Shown here piece after piece: positions 8,618 through 17,266 of a DNA stretch of 64,000 nt. The translations under genes were made by a program, and so were the position numbers. Each line of letters starts with the position of its first letter. The stretch's first letter is position 1. The DNA comes from an uncultured Mediterraneibacter sp. (lineage in GTDB: Bacteria > Bacillota > Clostridia > Lachnospirales > Lachnospiraceae): contig CALWFV010000008.1 in NCBI GenBank assembly GCA_944377745.1, forward strand, positions 20,487 to 84,486, written 5' to 3'. A model generated the notes under the pieces. The model worked only from the letters and a program-made list of their open reading frames with translations, did not search any database and was not told the origin of the DNA.

Positions 8618-10024
8618 TTATTTATTCTGTGCTTTTCTTTTTTCCAGTTCTTCGTGGATGCCCGGAAGTTTCTTCTCAAGGTCAAACTTCATCGCGATGA
8701 TGAACATGATCACGAACATAGCCAGCGGAGCGTAGATATTGAATGTAAAGATCGCCTGCTCCACCGCCGGAGTCAGCACTGTCGCCGTCGCGTCGTATGC
8801 CGCGATCGCAAGGCACCATCCGATCATGGATGCGCCCACGCCGTTTCCTACTTTAGACCCGAAACTTGCGGCTGCCTGGGAAGAACCTACCATACGTTTT
8901 CCGTATTTGTAGTCATTGTAATCAATCGACATCGCAGTGACAGTTCCGAGGAGACACATCATCGGGATATTCACGAAAGTGGAGAAGCATCCCAGTACAG
9001 CGTTGTAAACAAAGTTATACGGGTTGAGCAGACGGAGTACATTCCCTACGATACCGATGACAAAGGAAACGCGCAGTGATTTTGTGACGCCGAGCGTCTT
9101 GATCAGGACCGGTGTTGCCACAAAGCCGAGGATCGTCGGGATCAGCCCCACGCCTCCGAGGATTCCCATAAGGTTGTCGTTTCCGTAGATCCACTTACAG
9201 TAGTATGTTCCTGATGAATTTGACAGTCCGTAGAAAATATTGGAACAGATCGCAAGGACAAGCGCCATCACCCAGTATTTATTGTGGAACAGGTTCTTTA
9301 ATGCTTCTGAGAACGGAACGCTTTCTTCCTCCGGCTCCGCCTCTGCCGTCATATCCTGACCGTCCATCGCCGGATATTCTTTGCTCGTCTTATAAGTAAC
9401 AAACAGAAGGAGCGCTGAGATCACCGCCAGCACCGCGCTGAAGATCACCCATGCCTTCTGGTCGCCGCCCAGCATGTTCGTGATCGGGATGATCATAACC
9501 GCGATGATCATTCCGGACACATAGCCTGCCGCCGCACGCCATGTTCCCATCTTCGCGCGCTCTTCCTGGCTGTTCGTACGTACTACCATGATCGCCTGGT
9601 AAGGCACGCAGATGATCGTGTAGATCACTGCCGAGAACAGGAAGTTCGTAATGAACAGGTACGCGATCTGTACCGGTGAACTTACATTTGTCGGAACAGT
9701 AAACATCAGGATCATAATAATTGCCATCGGCAGGATCATACGTAAGATCCACGGACGGTACTTCTCTTTGCCAGGAGCTGTATGGTCTACGATGTATCCC
9801 ATGATAATGTCTGTAAATGCATCCAGTATCTTGACGATCAGCAGCGCGGTAGCGATCGCCCCTGCCGCTACGCCGACCTTATCCGTGTAGAAATATGTAA
9901 GCTGTCCGATCAGGCCGCTGATCGCATTCAGTGAGAACTGTCCGCAGGCATCCCCCAGATAGTCTGACATCCTCATGACTTTCTGGACGCCCAGTTTGTC
10001 TTTTCCCAATGGTTTCTTTGCCAT
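8618..10024 (-). CDS. GPH-family sugar:cation symporter (locus A)
   Basis: A 468-residue integral membrane protein of the glycoside-pentoside-hexuronide (GPH/MelB-like) branch of the major facilitator superfamily, with about twelve hydrophobic segments. Typical signatures are SDYLGDACGQF near the N-terminus, DAFTDIIMGYIVDHT after helix 2 (the cation-site Asp region) and KYRPWI. A cytoplasmic loop rich in Glu (DMTAEAEPEEES) separates the two halves. ATG 10024 follows AGAGGTAAGACAA. It lies between the GH3 and GH78 genes of the same operon, so it probably imports a rhamnosylated disaccharide or glycoside with Na+ or H+. The substrate is inferred from neighbours. Confidence 0.9.
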   Translation of the reverse strand: MAKKPLGKDKLGVQKVMRMSDYLGDACGQFSLNAISGLIGQLTYFYTDKVGVAAGAIATALLIVKILDAFTDIIMGYIVDHTAPGKEKYRPWILRMILPMAIIMILMFTVPTNVSSPVQIAYLFITNFLFSAVIYTIICVPYQAIMVVRTNSQEERAKMGTWRAAAGYVSGMIIAVMIIPITNMLGGDQKAWVIFSAVLAVISALLLFVTYKTSKEYPAMDGQDMTAEAEPEEESVPFSEALKNLFHNKYWVMALVLAICSNIFYGLSNSSGTYYCKWIYGNDNLMGILGGVGLIPTILGFVATPVLIKTLGVTKSLRVSFVIGIVGNVLRLLNPYNFVYNAVLGCFSTFVNIPMMCLLGTVTAMSIDYNDYKYGKRMVGSSQAAASFGSKVGNGVGASMIGWCLAIAAYDATATVLTPAVEQAIFTFNIYAPLAMFVIMFIIAMKFDLEKKLPGIHEELEKRKAQNK

Positions 10025-10076
10025 TTGTCTTACCTCTCTTCCTCTTATTCAGAATATCTCATATTTTTCTTCTGTG

Positions 10077-12359
10077 TCAATCCGCATTCAGCGCCGAAAG
10101 CAACCCGTTGACCGCATCCCAGGTCATGCCCGGCACGAAACTGATAAGCTGCCGGAGCGGCATATCCTGCATCATCGCAGCCAGCATCTCCTGGCTGACT
10201 GCCTCTCCCTGCGATTTCTCTTCCATCTCTTTCGCCTGCTCGTTGTTCCCCATCATCTGTCCCAGGATCTGCTGAGCCTTCGGATCTGACATGAGCTCGC
10301 CCATGCAGGTGTTCGCCGTGTATTTCTGTCTCGGGCGCTTTGTATTCTTCACCTGTACCTCTGTCTCAAGGATTACTTCCCGGGCGTTTCGGCAGATCTG
10401 GATCCTGTATGCGCCGTCCGGCACATCCCAGCAGTGAAGGTCGGCGTTCCATACCGCGAAAGCACGGTCATCCAGCGTAAAGGTTACGGTCTTTTTCTCC
10501 CCCGGTTCCAGCGAAACTTTTTCAAATCCTTTCAGCTCCCGCACCGGGCGCGGCACTTCGGAATTCACCGGAGCCACGTAGAGCTGCACGACCTCCTTCC
10601 CTGCGCGGTCCCCTGTATTTTCCACATCCACGCTGACAGTCAGTGTCTCCGCGTCTGTCAGCCCGGTCTTATCAACAGTCAGGCCGCTGTATCCGAATGT
10701 GGTGTAGGACAGCCCGTAGCCGAAGGGGTACTGGACGTCCATATCGCGGGTGGTGTAATACCGGTATCCCACGAACACGCCTTCTCTGTACTCCGCATGG
10801 TCTTTTCCTTTGCCGTAAGTCAGGTAACAGGGTGTGTCCTCCAGGCGGTTCGGGAACGTCTCGGACAGTCTTCCGGATGGATTCACTTCTCCGAAGAGGA
10901 CTTTTACCTCCGCTTTCCCGACTGCCTGCCCGCCCAGATATGCCTCAACGATCGCGGACACTCTGTCTTTCCACGGCATCACGACCGGAGAACCGTTATG
11001 GAGCACGACGACCACGTTTTTCTGTACGTCGCAGATCTTCTCGATCAGACGGTTCTGGCAGTCCGGAAGGTTCAGGTGCTTCCGGTCGTAACCTTCCGAC
11101 TCAAAGCTGTCCGGAAGCCCGGCAAAGATCACCGCCGCGTCTGCGTCTTTCGCCGCCTGCACCGCCTCTGCCTCAAGAGTTTCGTCCGCCTTGTCCTCCG
11201 CATCGTCAAAGCCCTTCGCATAAGCCACGTCCGCAAAATCTTTTACAGCTTCCAGCGCGGACTCTACTTTCCAGCTGTTGATATGGGAGCTTCCGCCGCC
11301 CTGATACCGGGGCGCCTGGGCATATTTGCCGATGAACGCGATCTTCCGATCTCTGTCCAGAGGAAGGACAGGTTTTCCGCTTTCACCGCATTCATTTTTC
11401 AGAAGGACGATACATTCTTCCTCCACCGAAGCCGCTGTCCCGTGGTCTTTCTCCCTGTCAAAGACTGCGTTCTCATCCCGGTTTTCCATGTACCGGAAGA
11501 CAATATTCAGGATCCGCTCGCATGCCTGGTCCACCGCTGCCTCGTCCAGAGCGCCTTCCTGCACCGCCTTTACGATCAGCGCGTCATTCACGCCGTTTGA
11601 AGAGGGCATTTCCAGATCCATCCCGGCTTTCAGCGCTTCCACCCTGTCATTAACCGCGCCCCAGTCGGACATCACATACCCGTCGAATCCCCATTCCTCT
11701 CTCAGAAGTTCTGTGAGATATTCTTTTGACTCCCCGACGAAAGTTCCGTTGATCCGGTTGTAGGAATTCATGACTGTCCACGGTTTCCCGTTCTTTACCG
11801 CGCCCTCAAAGGGCGCCATGTAGATCTCCCGCAGCGTCCGCTCATCCACGTCCGAAGAGTTTGTCATGCGCCGTTTCTCCTGGTTGTTCGCCAGGAAATG
11901 CTTCACGCTGGTCCCTACGTTCCTGCTCTGCACGCCCCGGATAAACGCCGCCGACATCTCGGATGCCGCGTACGGGTCTTCCGAGTAATACTCAAAATTC
12001 CTTCCGCACAGCGGGGATCTCTTGATATTCACCGCAGGTCCTAAAATAGTGCTTACATCCTCCGCCTGGCATTCCTGCCCGATGGTCTCTCCCATCTTTT
12101 CTGCAAGATCTCTGTCAAAACTTGAAGCAAGCGCGCACCCCGCCGGGAAGCAGACCGCTTTGATGCTGTCGTTGATTCCCAGATGATCGCCTGCTTCATC
12201 CTGTTTGCGCAGGCCGTGAGGTCCGTCGGACACCATCACAGCCGGGATCCCGAGCCGCTCCACCGCTTTGGTATGCCAGAAATCCGCCCCGGAACATAAG
12301 CCCGCTTTTTCTTCCAGCGTCATCTGCGAGACCAGCTCTCTGATCTTCTCCTTGTCCAT
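10077..12359 (-). CDS. GH3 beta-glucosidase with C-terminal helical extension
   Basis: A 760-residue GH3 enzyme, probably a beta-glucosidase. The N-terminal TIM-like domain carries VSDGPHGLRKQ and the nucleophile Asp232 in YVMSDWGAV. The C-terminal sandwich domain (VVVVLHNGSPVVMPW) and a fibronectin III-like domain (TVSVDVENTGDRAGKEVVQLYV) follow. The last 80 or so residues (10080-10320) form an extra helical segment with MGELMSDPKAQQIL, resembling the tail of the GH78 enzyme in the same operon. No signal peptide. ATG 12359 follows AAGGAGGAGAACAGC. As first gene of the operon it is divergent from an AraC regulator. With the rhamnosidases it could take rutinoside-like compounds down to monosaccharides and aglycone. 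Confidence 0.92.
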   Translation of the reverse strand: MDKEKIRELVSQMTLEEKAGLCSGADFWHTKAVERLGIPAVMVSDGPHGLRKQDEAGDHLGINDSIKAVCFPAGCALASSFDRDLAEKMGETIGQECQAEDVSTILGPAVNIKRSPLCGRNFEYYSEDPYAASEMSAAFIRGVQSRNVGTSVKHFLANNQEKRRMTNSSDVDERTLREIYMAPFEGAVKNGKPWTVMNSYNRINGTFVGESKEYLTELLREEWGFDGYVMSDWGAVNDRVEALKAGMDLEMPSSNGVNDALIVKAVQEGALDEAAVDQACERILNIVFRYMENRDENAVFDREKDHGTAASVEEECIVLLKNECGESGKPVLPLDRDRKIAFIGKYAQAPRYQGGGSSHINSWKVESALEAVKDFADVAYAKGFDDAEDKADETLEAEAVQAAKDADAAVIFAGLPDSFESEGYDRKHLNLPDCQNRLIEKICDVQKNVVVVLHNGSPVVMPWKDRVSAIVEAYLGGQAVGKAEVKVLFGEVNPSGRLSETFPNRLEDTPCYLTYGKGKDHAEYREGVFVGYRYYTTRDMDVQYPFGYGLSYTTFGYSGLTVDKTGLTDAETLTVSVDVENTGDRAGKEVVQLYVAPVNSEVPRPVRELKGFEKVSLEPGEKKTVTFTLDDRAFAVWNADLHCWDVPDGAYRIQICRNAREVILETEVQVKNTKRPRQKYTANTCMGELMSDPKAQQILGQMMGNNEQAKEMEEKSQGEAVSQEMLAAMMQDMPLRQLISFVPGMTWDAVNGLLSALNAD

Positions 12360-12428
12360 GCTGTTCTCCTCCTTGTTTCATCTTGTGGGTTTATTTTAAT
12401 TTAAGAAATGCGCATTGTATTTTCTTTT

Positions 12429-12461
12429 TGTCCTGTATTTTATATATTTGTTCTGTATTTC
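12429..12461. promoter_or_regulatory. Direct repeats, candidate AraC-type operator
   Basis: Two 12-bp direct repeats, TGTCCTGTATTT (12429-12440) and TGTTCTGTATTT (12450-12461), differ at one position and start exactly 21 bp apart, two helical turns. This is the usual arrangement for an AraC-family dimer. They end one base before the -35 element of the araC-type gene and lie about 90 bp upstream of the GH3 start, so one site could serve both directions. Binding is inferred. Confidence 0.55.
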
Positions 12462-12462
12462 C

Positions 12463-12491
12463 TTGACAGAGGGGCGATTTTTTTCTACACT
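12463..12491 (+). promoter_or_regulatory. Sigma-A promoter of the AraC-type gene
   Basis: TTGACA at 12463-12468, a 17-base spacer and TACACT at 12486-12491 make a strong sigma-A promoter about 60 bp before the start codon at 12551. The candidate AraC operator abuts the -35, which suggests autoregulation. Confidence 0.65.
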
Positions 12492-12550
12492 GTTTTCTGT
12501 CAGAAAGATTTTCACTTTTAAGATTCGCACATTTACGAAAGGCGGTAATC

Positions 12551-13762
12551 ATGGCCCGGACAAATTCATTCACCGATTTCCTTAAAATGCTTTATCCTGA
12601 TTCCAATATTCCCTCATACCTGTACCGTTTCTCTGAGCAGAAGATCGTGTACACAGAACCGGAGCAGTCCGCCCTCACTTATCCGCCCGCAAAGTATCTC
12701 TCCCGCCTGGCCAAACGCCCCGGAGCTATCGGGCACATCGCCTATCTGTCTACAGATTACGGGAGTTACTTCGGATGTGTATCTGCGGATACCGACCCGG
12801 ATATCCTGCTCGTATTCGGTCCGGTCACGCTTACGCCTTATTCGGATTCCGAGTTCCACCAGATGTATATCGATTATGTCGTGCCCCAGGGATCGCGCGG
12901 CGAATTCTCCGAATTTTTCCAGAGAGTGCCCCAGTTCTCCCTGAACAGCTTTCTTGTCAAACTTTCTTTCATCAATTACTGCCTGAACGGCGAAATGCTC
13001 TCCGCACAGGAGCTTTTGCCCCGGCAGAATATCCAGGCAGACCGCGCGGCTGATAAATTATACGAAAAAAGATCTGATTCCGTACACAATCACTCCCACG
13101 AGATTGAGTCCGTGATCCACGAGATCATCCGCACCGGGAAGCCTGAAGCCCTGGCGCAGCTCGAGTTCAACGAATCCTTTGCAAATGTAGGGATCATCGG
13201 TCCTACAGCGCTCCGACAGATCAAGAATACGATCATCGTGATCACTACCGTAGCCACGCGCGCGGCGATCGACGGCGGGCTGGATACGGATGCCGCATAC
13301 CAGCTCTCCGACTCATTTATCCAGACGGCAGAATCGCTTTCTGACCCTGATGCGCTCTATGAGCTGATGGGGAGGGTCGCATATACCTTTGCCGAGCGCG
13401 TAAAAGAGGCGCAGATGCCGGTCTCAACAGACGGGATAATCCAGAACGCTATCCGCTTTATCCAGCAGAATGTGTGCGAACATATCACCGCAAAAGACGT
13501 GGCGGAACACACCGGGTTCAGCAGGAGTTATTTTTCTACTTATTTTAAAAAAGAACTGGGATTTTCCGTGAACGCATTTATCATGCGGTGTAAGATGGAA
13601 GAAGCAAAACAGCTGCTTAAGTACACCGACAAATCCGTCAGCGTCATAAGCAGCTATCTGTGCTTTTCCAGCCAGAGTCATTTTCAGACCGCTTTTAAGA
13701 AGCAGTTTGGGGTGACGCCATTACAGTACCGGAAGGATCCGGACTGTTTAGAAAGCAGATGA
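12551..13762 (+). CDS. AraC-family regulator of rhamnoside locus A
   Basis: A 403-residue transcription factor. The N-terminal two thirds (residues 1-300) form a sensor domain that I do not recognise in detail. The last 100 residues hold a double helix-turn-helix of the AraC type: ITAKDVAEHTGFSRSYFSTYF, then VSVISSYLCFSSQSHFQTAFK and the terminal FGVTPLQYRK. ATG 12551 follows AAAGGCGG. It is divergent from the GH3-GPH-GH78-GH78-esterase operon, and the 191-bp gap contains a two-repeat operator candidate. By family habit it most likely activates the operon in response to an imported sugar such as rhamnose. The effector is not visible in the sequence. Confidence 0.88.
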   Translation: MARTNSFTDFLKMLYPDSNIPSYLYRFSEQKIVYTEPEQSALTYPPAKYLSRLAKRPGAIGHIAYLSTDYGSYFGCVSADTDPDILLVFGPVTLTPYSDSEFHQMYIDYVVPQGSRGEFSEFFQRVPQFSLNSFLVKLSFINYCLNGEMLSAQELLPRQNIQADRAADKLYEKRSDSVHNHSHEIESVIHEIIRTGKPEALAQLEFNESFANVGIIGPTALRQIKNTIIVITTVATRAAIDGGLDTDAAYQLSDSFIQTAESLSDPDALYELMGRVAYTFAERVKEAQMPVSTDGIIQNAIRFIQQNVCEHITAKDVAEHTGFSRSYFSTYFKKELGFSVNAFIMRCKMEEAKQLLKYTDKSVSVISSYLCFSSQSHFQTAFKKQFGVTPLQYRKDPDCLESR

Positions 13763-13772
13763 CCGGTACGGT

Positions 13773-15461
13773 TCAGGCACACCCTATCAGGACCTCTTTC
13801 CCCTGAAATGCAAATCCGTATTTTTTAATACTTTCCTTCGGAAAGCCTTTTGCCAACAATGCAGTATCGTACTTTTTATCATTGATCTGTCTGAGCGCCG
13901 ACTGTACTGTAGCCGACAAATCCATTTCATCTTCGGGGTCTCTCACTTTGAACTCCATGATATAGGCATTATTTCTCGGGTCATATGGTTCCAGTATCAC
14001 ATCGTATCTGCCAAATCCGCTTTCCCTGTTAGACGTGATACTGTATCTGTCTTCCAGTTCTACGATCAGCCCCAGCACAAAACCGTGATAAAAGCGCTCC
14101 GGTTCGGTTTCTTTCGACGGCTTTCTTCCTGTATCAAAAAAACTGAACGTAGAAACAGCCACGCGATTCATATATAGATTCATTGCTTTTAAATCAGACT
14201 GAAGCAGCGCCCGGATAAAATCATTGTATCCGCTGTCATAATCAGCAAACCATCCATGGATCATATTTTCAAACATGATCCTTACCTCCCGGTTTGTCAG
14301 GGACAGTGTGTATATTGTACGTCCTGACTGCATAAAAAATTCTGTTTTTATAACCTTTAAATACCCACTTGCCAGAAACAGGCTCCAGATTGCGCTTTCC
14401 CGCTCATTTAACTGTTCATAAATAATCTGTTCATCAAGCTGGGTTTCAATCGGTTTTCCTCTGAGCAGATTTTCAAAATCTGTTTTAATATCCTTACTTC
14501 CTTGCTGTATCAGCTCATCTGCAAGATGATTTGAACTCGTATTTGCCCAGTATGTCTGAAATTTTCCCGTATCCAGGAAATTAATAATAGACCATGGATT
14601 ATAAATATCCGTCAGATTTCCAAATGTAAAACCATCATACCAGTTTTTCACTTCCTCTTTCTGATCCGTCATTCCGTATTCTTCCAAGGCGGAAAATACT
14701 TCCTGCTCCGTAAATCCAAAACAGTCTGCATATTCTTCTGACGTCGTAGTCACAACTTTCAGATTGTTCAGGTCAGAAAAGATGGATTCTTTGCTGATCC
14801 TTGTAATTCCTGTAAGAATTGCGCGCTCCAGATACGGGTTATTTTTAAATGTCGCATTAAAAAGACTCCGTACAAAAGATACAAGTTCATTCCAGTAACA
14901 CCCCGTATAGGCCTCCAGCATAGGAGTGTCATATTCATCCAGCAAAATGATCGTTTTCTTCCCATAATATTTATGGAGATATCCGCTGAGTCTCCTTAAT
15001 GAAATAGACATTGCCGAATCCGACATATCAGAGGACACTTTATAGAAATACTCCTTTTCCCTTTCGTTAAGCAAGTCGCCCTGAGCCAGAAAATCGTAGT
15101 GATTATACAGATCCACGATACTCTCGCATATTTTATTTCTTACTTCCTGATAGGAATTTTCTTTAATATCAGAGAAACTCAGCATGATCACAGGATATGT
15201 TCCCTGCAATTTTCTGTATTCCTTCCTGTTCCATACTTCAAGTGATTCAAACAACGTTCCATCTGCATGACCAACGGAAAAGAAGTTTTCAACTGTACTC
15301 ATCATCAGTGTTTTCCCGAACCTTCTCGGTCTGGTGATCAAAGTAACCTCGTCTTTGGATTCCCACCACTCTGGAATAAATTTTGTCTTATCTATATAAA
15401 AAGCATTTAAATCCCGTATCTTTCTGAAATCCTGAAGTCCTATACCGACTGTCTTAGGCAT
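13773..15461 (-). CDS. AAA-ATPase-like / PD-(D/E)XK nuclease-like protein (copy 1)
   Basis: A 562-residue protein with an N-terminal AAA-ATPase-like domain (PF09820 type) and a C-terminal PD-(D/E)XK nuclease-like domain (PF08011 type). ATP-site features are TRPRRFGKTLMMS (Walker A variant near residue 50) and TIILLDEYDTPML (Walker B). The nuclease-like part has GRYDVILEPYD and YIMEFKV, giving the D...ExK pattern. The family is common and variable in gut Clostridia and Bacteroidetes, and its function is unsettled; defence or mobile-element roles have been suggested. ATG 15461 follows GGTAGGTG. It lies 15 bp after a paralogue and is convergent with the AraC gene. Its AT content looks higher than in the neighbouring GH genes, which could mean transfer. 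Confidence 0.85.
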   Translation of the reverse strand: MPKTVGIGLQDFRKIRDLNAFYIDKTKFIPEWWESKDEVTLITRPRRFGKTLMMSTVENFFSVGHADGTLFESLEVWNRKEYRKLQGTYPVIMLSFSDIKENSYQEVRNKICESIVDLYNHYDFLAQGDLLNEREKEYFYKVSSDMSDSAMSISLRRLSGYLHKYYGKKTIILLDEYDTPMLEAYTGCYWNELVSFVRSLFNATFKNNPYLERAILTGITRISKESIFSDLNNLKVVTTTSEEYADCFGFTEQEVFSALEEYGMTDQKEEVKNWYDGFTFGNLTDIYNPWSIINFLDTGKFQTYWANTSSNHLADELIQQGSKDIKTDFENLLRGKPIETQLDEQIIYEQLNERESAIWSLFLASGYLKVIKTEFFMQSGRTIYTLSLTNREVRIMFENMIHGWFADYDSGYNDFIRALLQSDLKAMNLYMNRVAVSTFSFFDTGRKPSKETEPERFYHGFVLGLIVELEDRYSITSNRESGFGRYDVILEPYDPRNNAYIMEFKVRDPEDEMDLSATVQSALRQINDKKYDTALLAKGFPKESIKKYGFAFQGKEVLIGCA

Positions 15462-15476
15462 ATGGGCACCTACCTT

Positions 15477-17180
15477 TCACATCAAAAGTTTATTCTCATT
15501 TCCGTTTTTTATTTTCACCGCGCACTCTTTCCTGTAAAATGCCACGCCGCATTTCATAATATTCTTATACCCCTCCTGCCTTAGCGCAGCCTCATAGTCC
15601 TGCTTCTCGATCTGCAGAAGTGCTTCATCGCATTTTGACTCCAGTTCCTGATAAGTCTTCGCGACTTTGATCTCGATGATCACTGCCTTGCCGCGGATAC
15701 TGGGATACCGCACAAGGATATCAGGTCTGCCGTTCCCGGATTCCCTGTTCGACTGTACGATATAGTTCCCGATATTTTTCAGCATGCCGACGAGGAAACC
15801 GTGATAATAGCTCTCCTGATAGTCATAGAAGCTGATCGTCTCCATCAGGTTTTCCGACAGGATCTCCGCCATCTTGTCCCCGTCCCCGCTTAGCAGGCTT
15901 TCATAGAGAGGTGTCAGTTCCTTCTTTTCTGTCTTCTTCTCAAACCACTGCAGGACAGCATTCTTGTACACGTAGCGGACTTCACTGTTCGGGATCGCCA
16001 TCTCCATGCGGACTGTCTCGTCCTCCTGCTCTTCCCGGATCTTTTTCAGATACCCGGTAAAGAAAAGGAAATTCCAGAGATTATCCTGCGTGGAATTCAT
16101 ATCATCATACGTGATATCCTCATGGATCGGTTTTGTGATCGTGTCTCCCGCGATCAGCCCCTCGATTTCCTGCCGCACAGAGAGGTCCGCATGTTCGATC
16201 AGATTTTTTACAATACTGTTGGAACTTGTATTGGACCAGTATGGCTTTGCAAAAACCTTTTTATCACCATAACAGGAGTTCACGTAATTGATCACACTCC
16301 ATGGATTGTAGACCTCCGATTCTCCGAACAGATATCCATCATACCATTTCCTGACTGTCTCCATATTTTCTTCCAGTCCGTAATCTTTCAGCATCTGCTC
16401 CACTTCCTCCGGTGTGAAGCCAAAATGTTCTGCGAAAGAATTCGTCGTTATAGAAACCACATTCAGGTTATTTAATCCGGTAAAAATGGATTCTTTGCTG
16501 ATCCTAAGGCATCCAGTCACAACGGCAAATTCCAGATTGTCATTGGTCTTCAATGCCGACTCGAACAAAGAGCGTATCAGCGCCACCATCCTGTCATAAA
16601 ATCCGCTGAAGTACGCATTCTCCAACGGCACATCGTACTCGTCGATCAGAATAATAGAACGCTGCCCTGTGCAGACATACAGGCATTCTGAAAGGAACTT
16701 CAGCGAATCCGCATAATCGCTCTCCGTCCCTTTCAGATCACGTATCCTTTCATAACGTTCCGCCTCAGCGTCCCCCAATTTTCCACTGTTTTTTACCTGC
16801 TCCCAATGTCTTCGGTATTCTTCTCTTACCGCTTTCTTAAGCATATCGTAAGCGAGCTCAAAAGAATACTGTTTCATAGATTTCAGTGAAACACTGATCA
16901 CCGGATATTTCCCCATATGAGAAAGATACTTTTCTCCCGTATCCATGATCTTTAGCCCCTGGAACAGCCTGCTGTTATCCTGATCTCCCTTTTCAAAAAA
17001 GTAGCGGAGTATACTCATGTTCAATGTTTTTCCAAACCTGCGGGGGCGGGTAAAGAGATTGACTTTTCCCTTCATGTCCAGCAGTTCTTTAATAAACAGT
17101 GTTTTATCTACAAAATAATAGCCGTGTTCCCGGAGATCTTCAAAATTCTCCACGCCGATCGGCAGAGGGATCCATTCCAT
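15477..17180 (-). CDS. AAA-ATPase-like / PD-(D/E)XK nuclease-like protein (copy 2)
   Basis: A 567-residue paralogue of the next gene downstream, with the same layout: the N-terminal motif FVDKTLFIKELL, Walker A-like TRPRRFGKTLNMS, Walker B-like RSIILIDEYDVPLE, then the nuclease-like GRPDILVRYPS and VIIEIKVAK with the expected D and ExK residues. ATG 17180 follows AAGGAGG with 8-base spacing. The two copies are clearly diverged, so this is an old duplication or independent acquisition. They are probably co-transcribed. No mobile-element ends were seen at either side. Function unknown. Confidence 0.85.
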   Translation of the reverse strand: MEWIPLPIGVENFEDLREHGYYFVDKTLFIKELLDMKGKVNLFTRPRRFGKTLNMSILRYFFEKGDQDNSRLFQGLKIMDTGEKYLSHMGKYPVISVSLKSMKQYSFELAYDMLKKAVREEYRRHWEQVKNSGKLGDAEAERYERIRDLKGTESDYADSLKFLSECLYVCTGQRSIILIDEYDVPLENAYFSGFYDRMVALIRSLFESALKTNDNLEFAVVTGCLRISKESIFTGLNNLNVVSITTNSFAEHFGFTPEEVEQMLKDYGLEENMETVRKWYDGYLFGESEVYNPWSVINYVNSCYGDKKVFAKPYWSNTSSNSIVKNLIEHADLSVRQEIEGLIAGDTITKPIHEDITYDDMNSTQDNLWNFLFFTGYLKKIREEQEDETVRMEMAIPNSEVRYVYKNAVLQWFEKKTEKKELTPLYESLLSGDGDKMAEILSENLMETISFYDYQESYYHGFLVGMLKNIGNYIVQSNRESGNGRPDILVRYPSIRGKAVIIEIKVAKTYQELESKCDEALLQIEKQDYEAALRQEGYKNIMKCGVAFYRKECAVKIKNGNENKLLM

Positions 17181-17266
17181 ACAAAGCGCCTCCTTTCAGA
17201 TTTAGTTCCATTTTACTACGTCCGAAAAGGAGGCGCAAGCCATCATGTCATTCTCCTGTTATCGTG

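Noticed and set aside
12391-12573. 60-codon minus-strand frame in the araC-GH3 gap
   Set aside because: It overlaps the promoter and operator region, has no ribosome site and is Lys-rich merely because of A/T runs.
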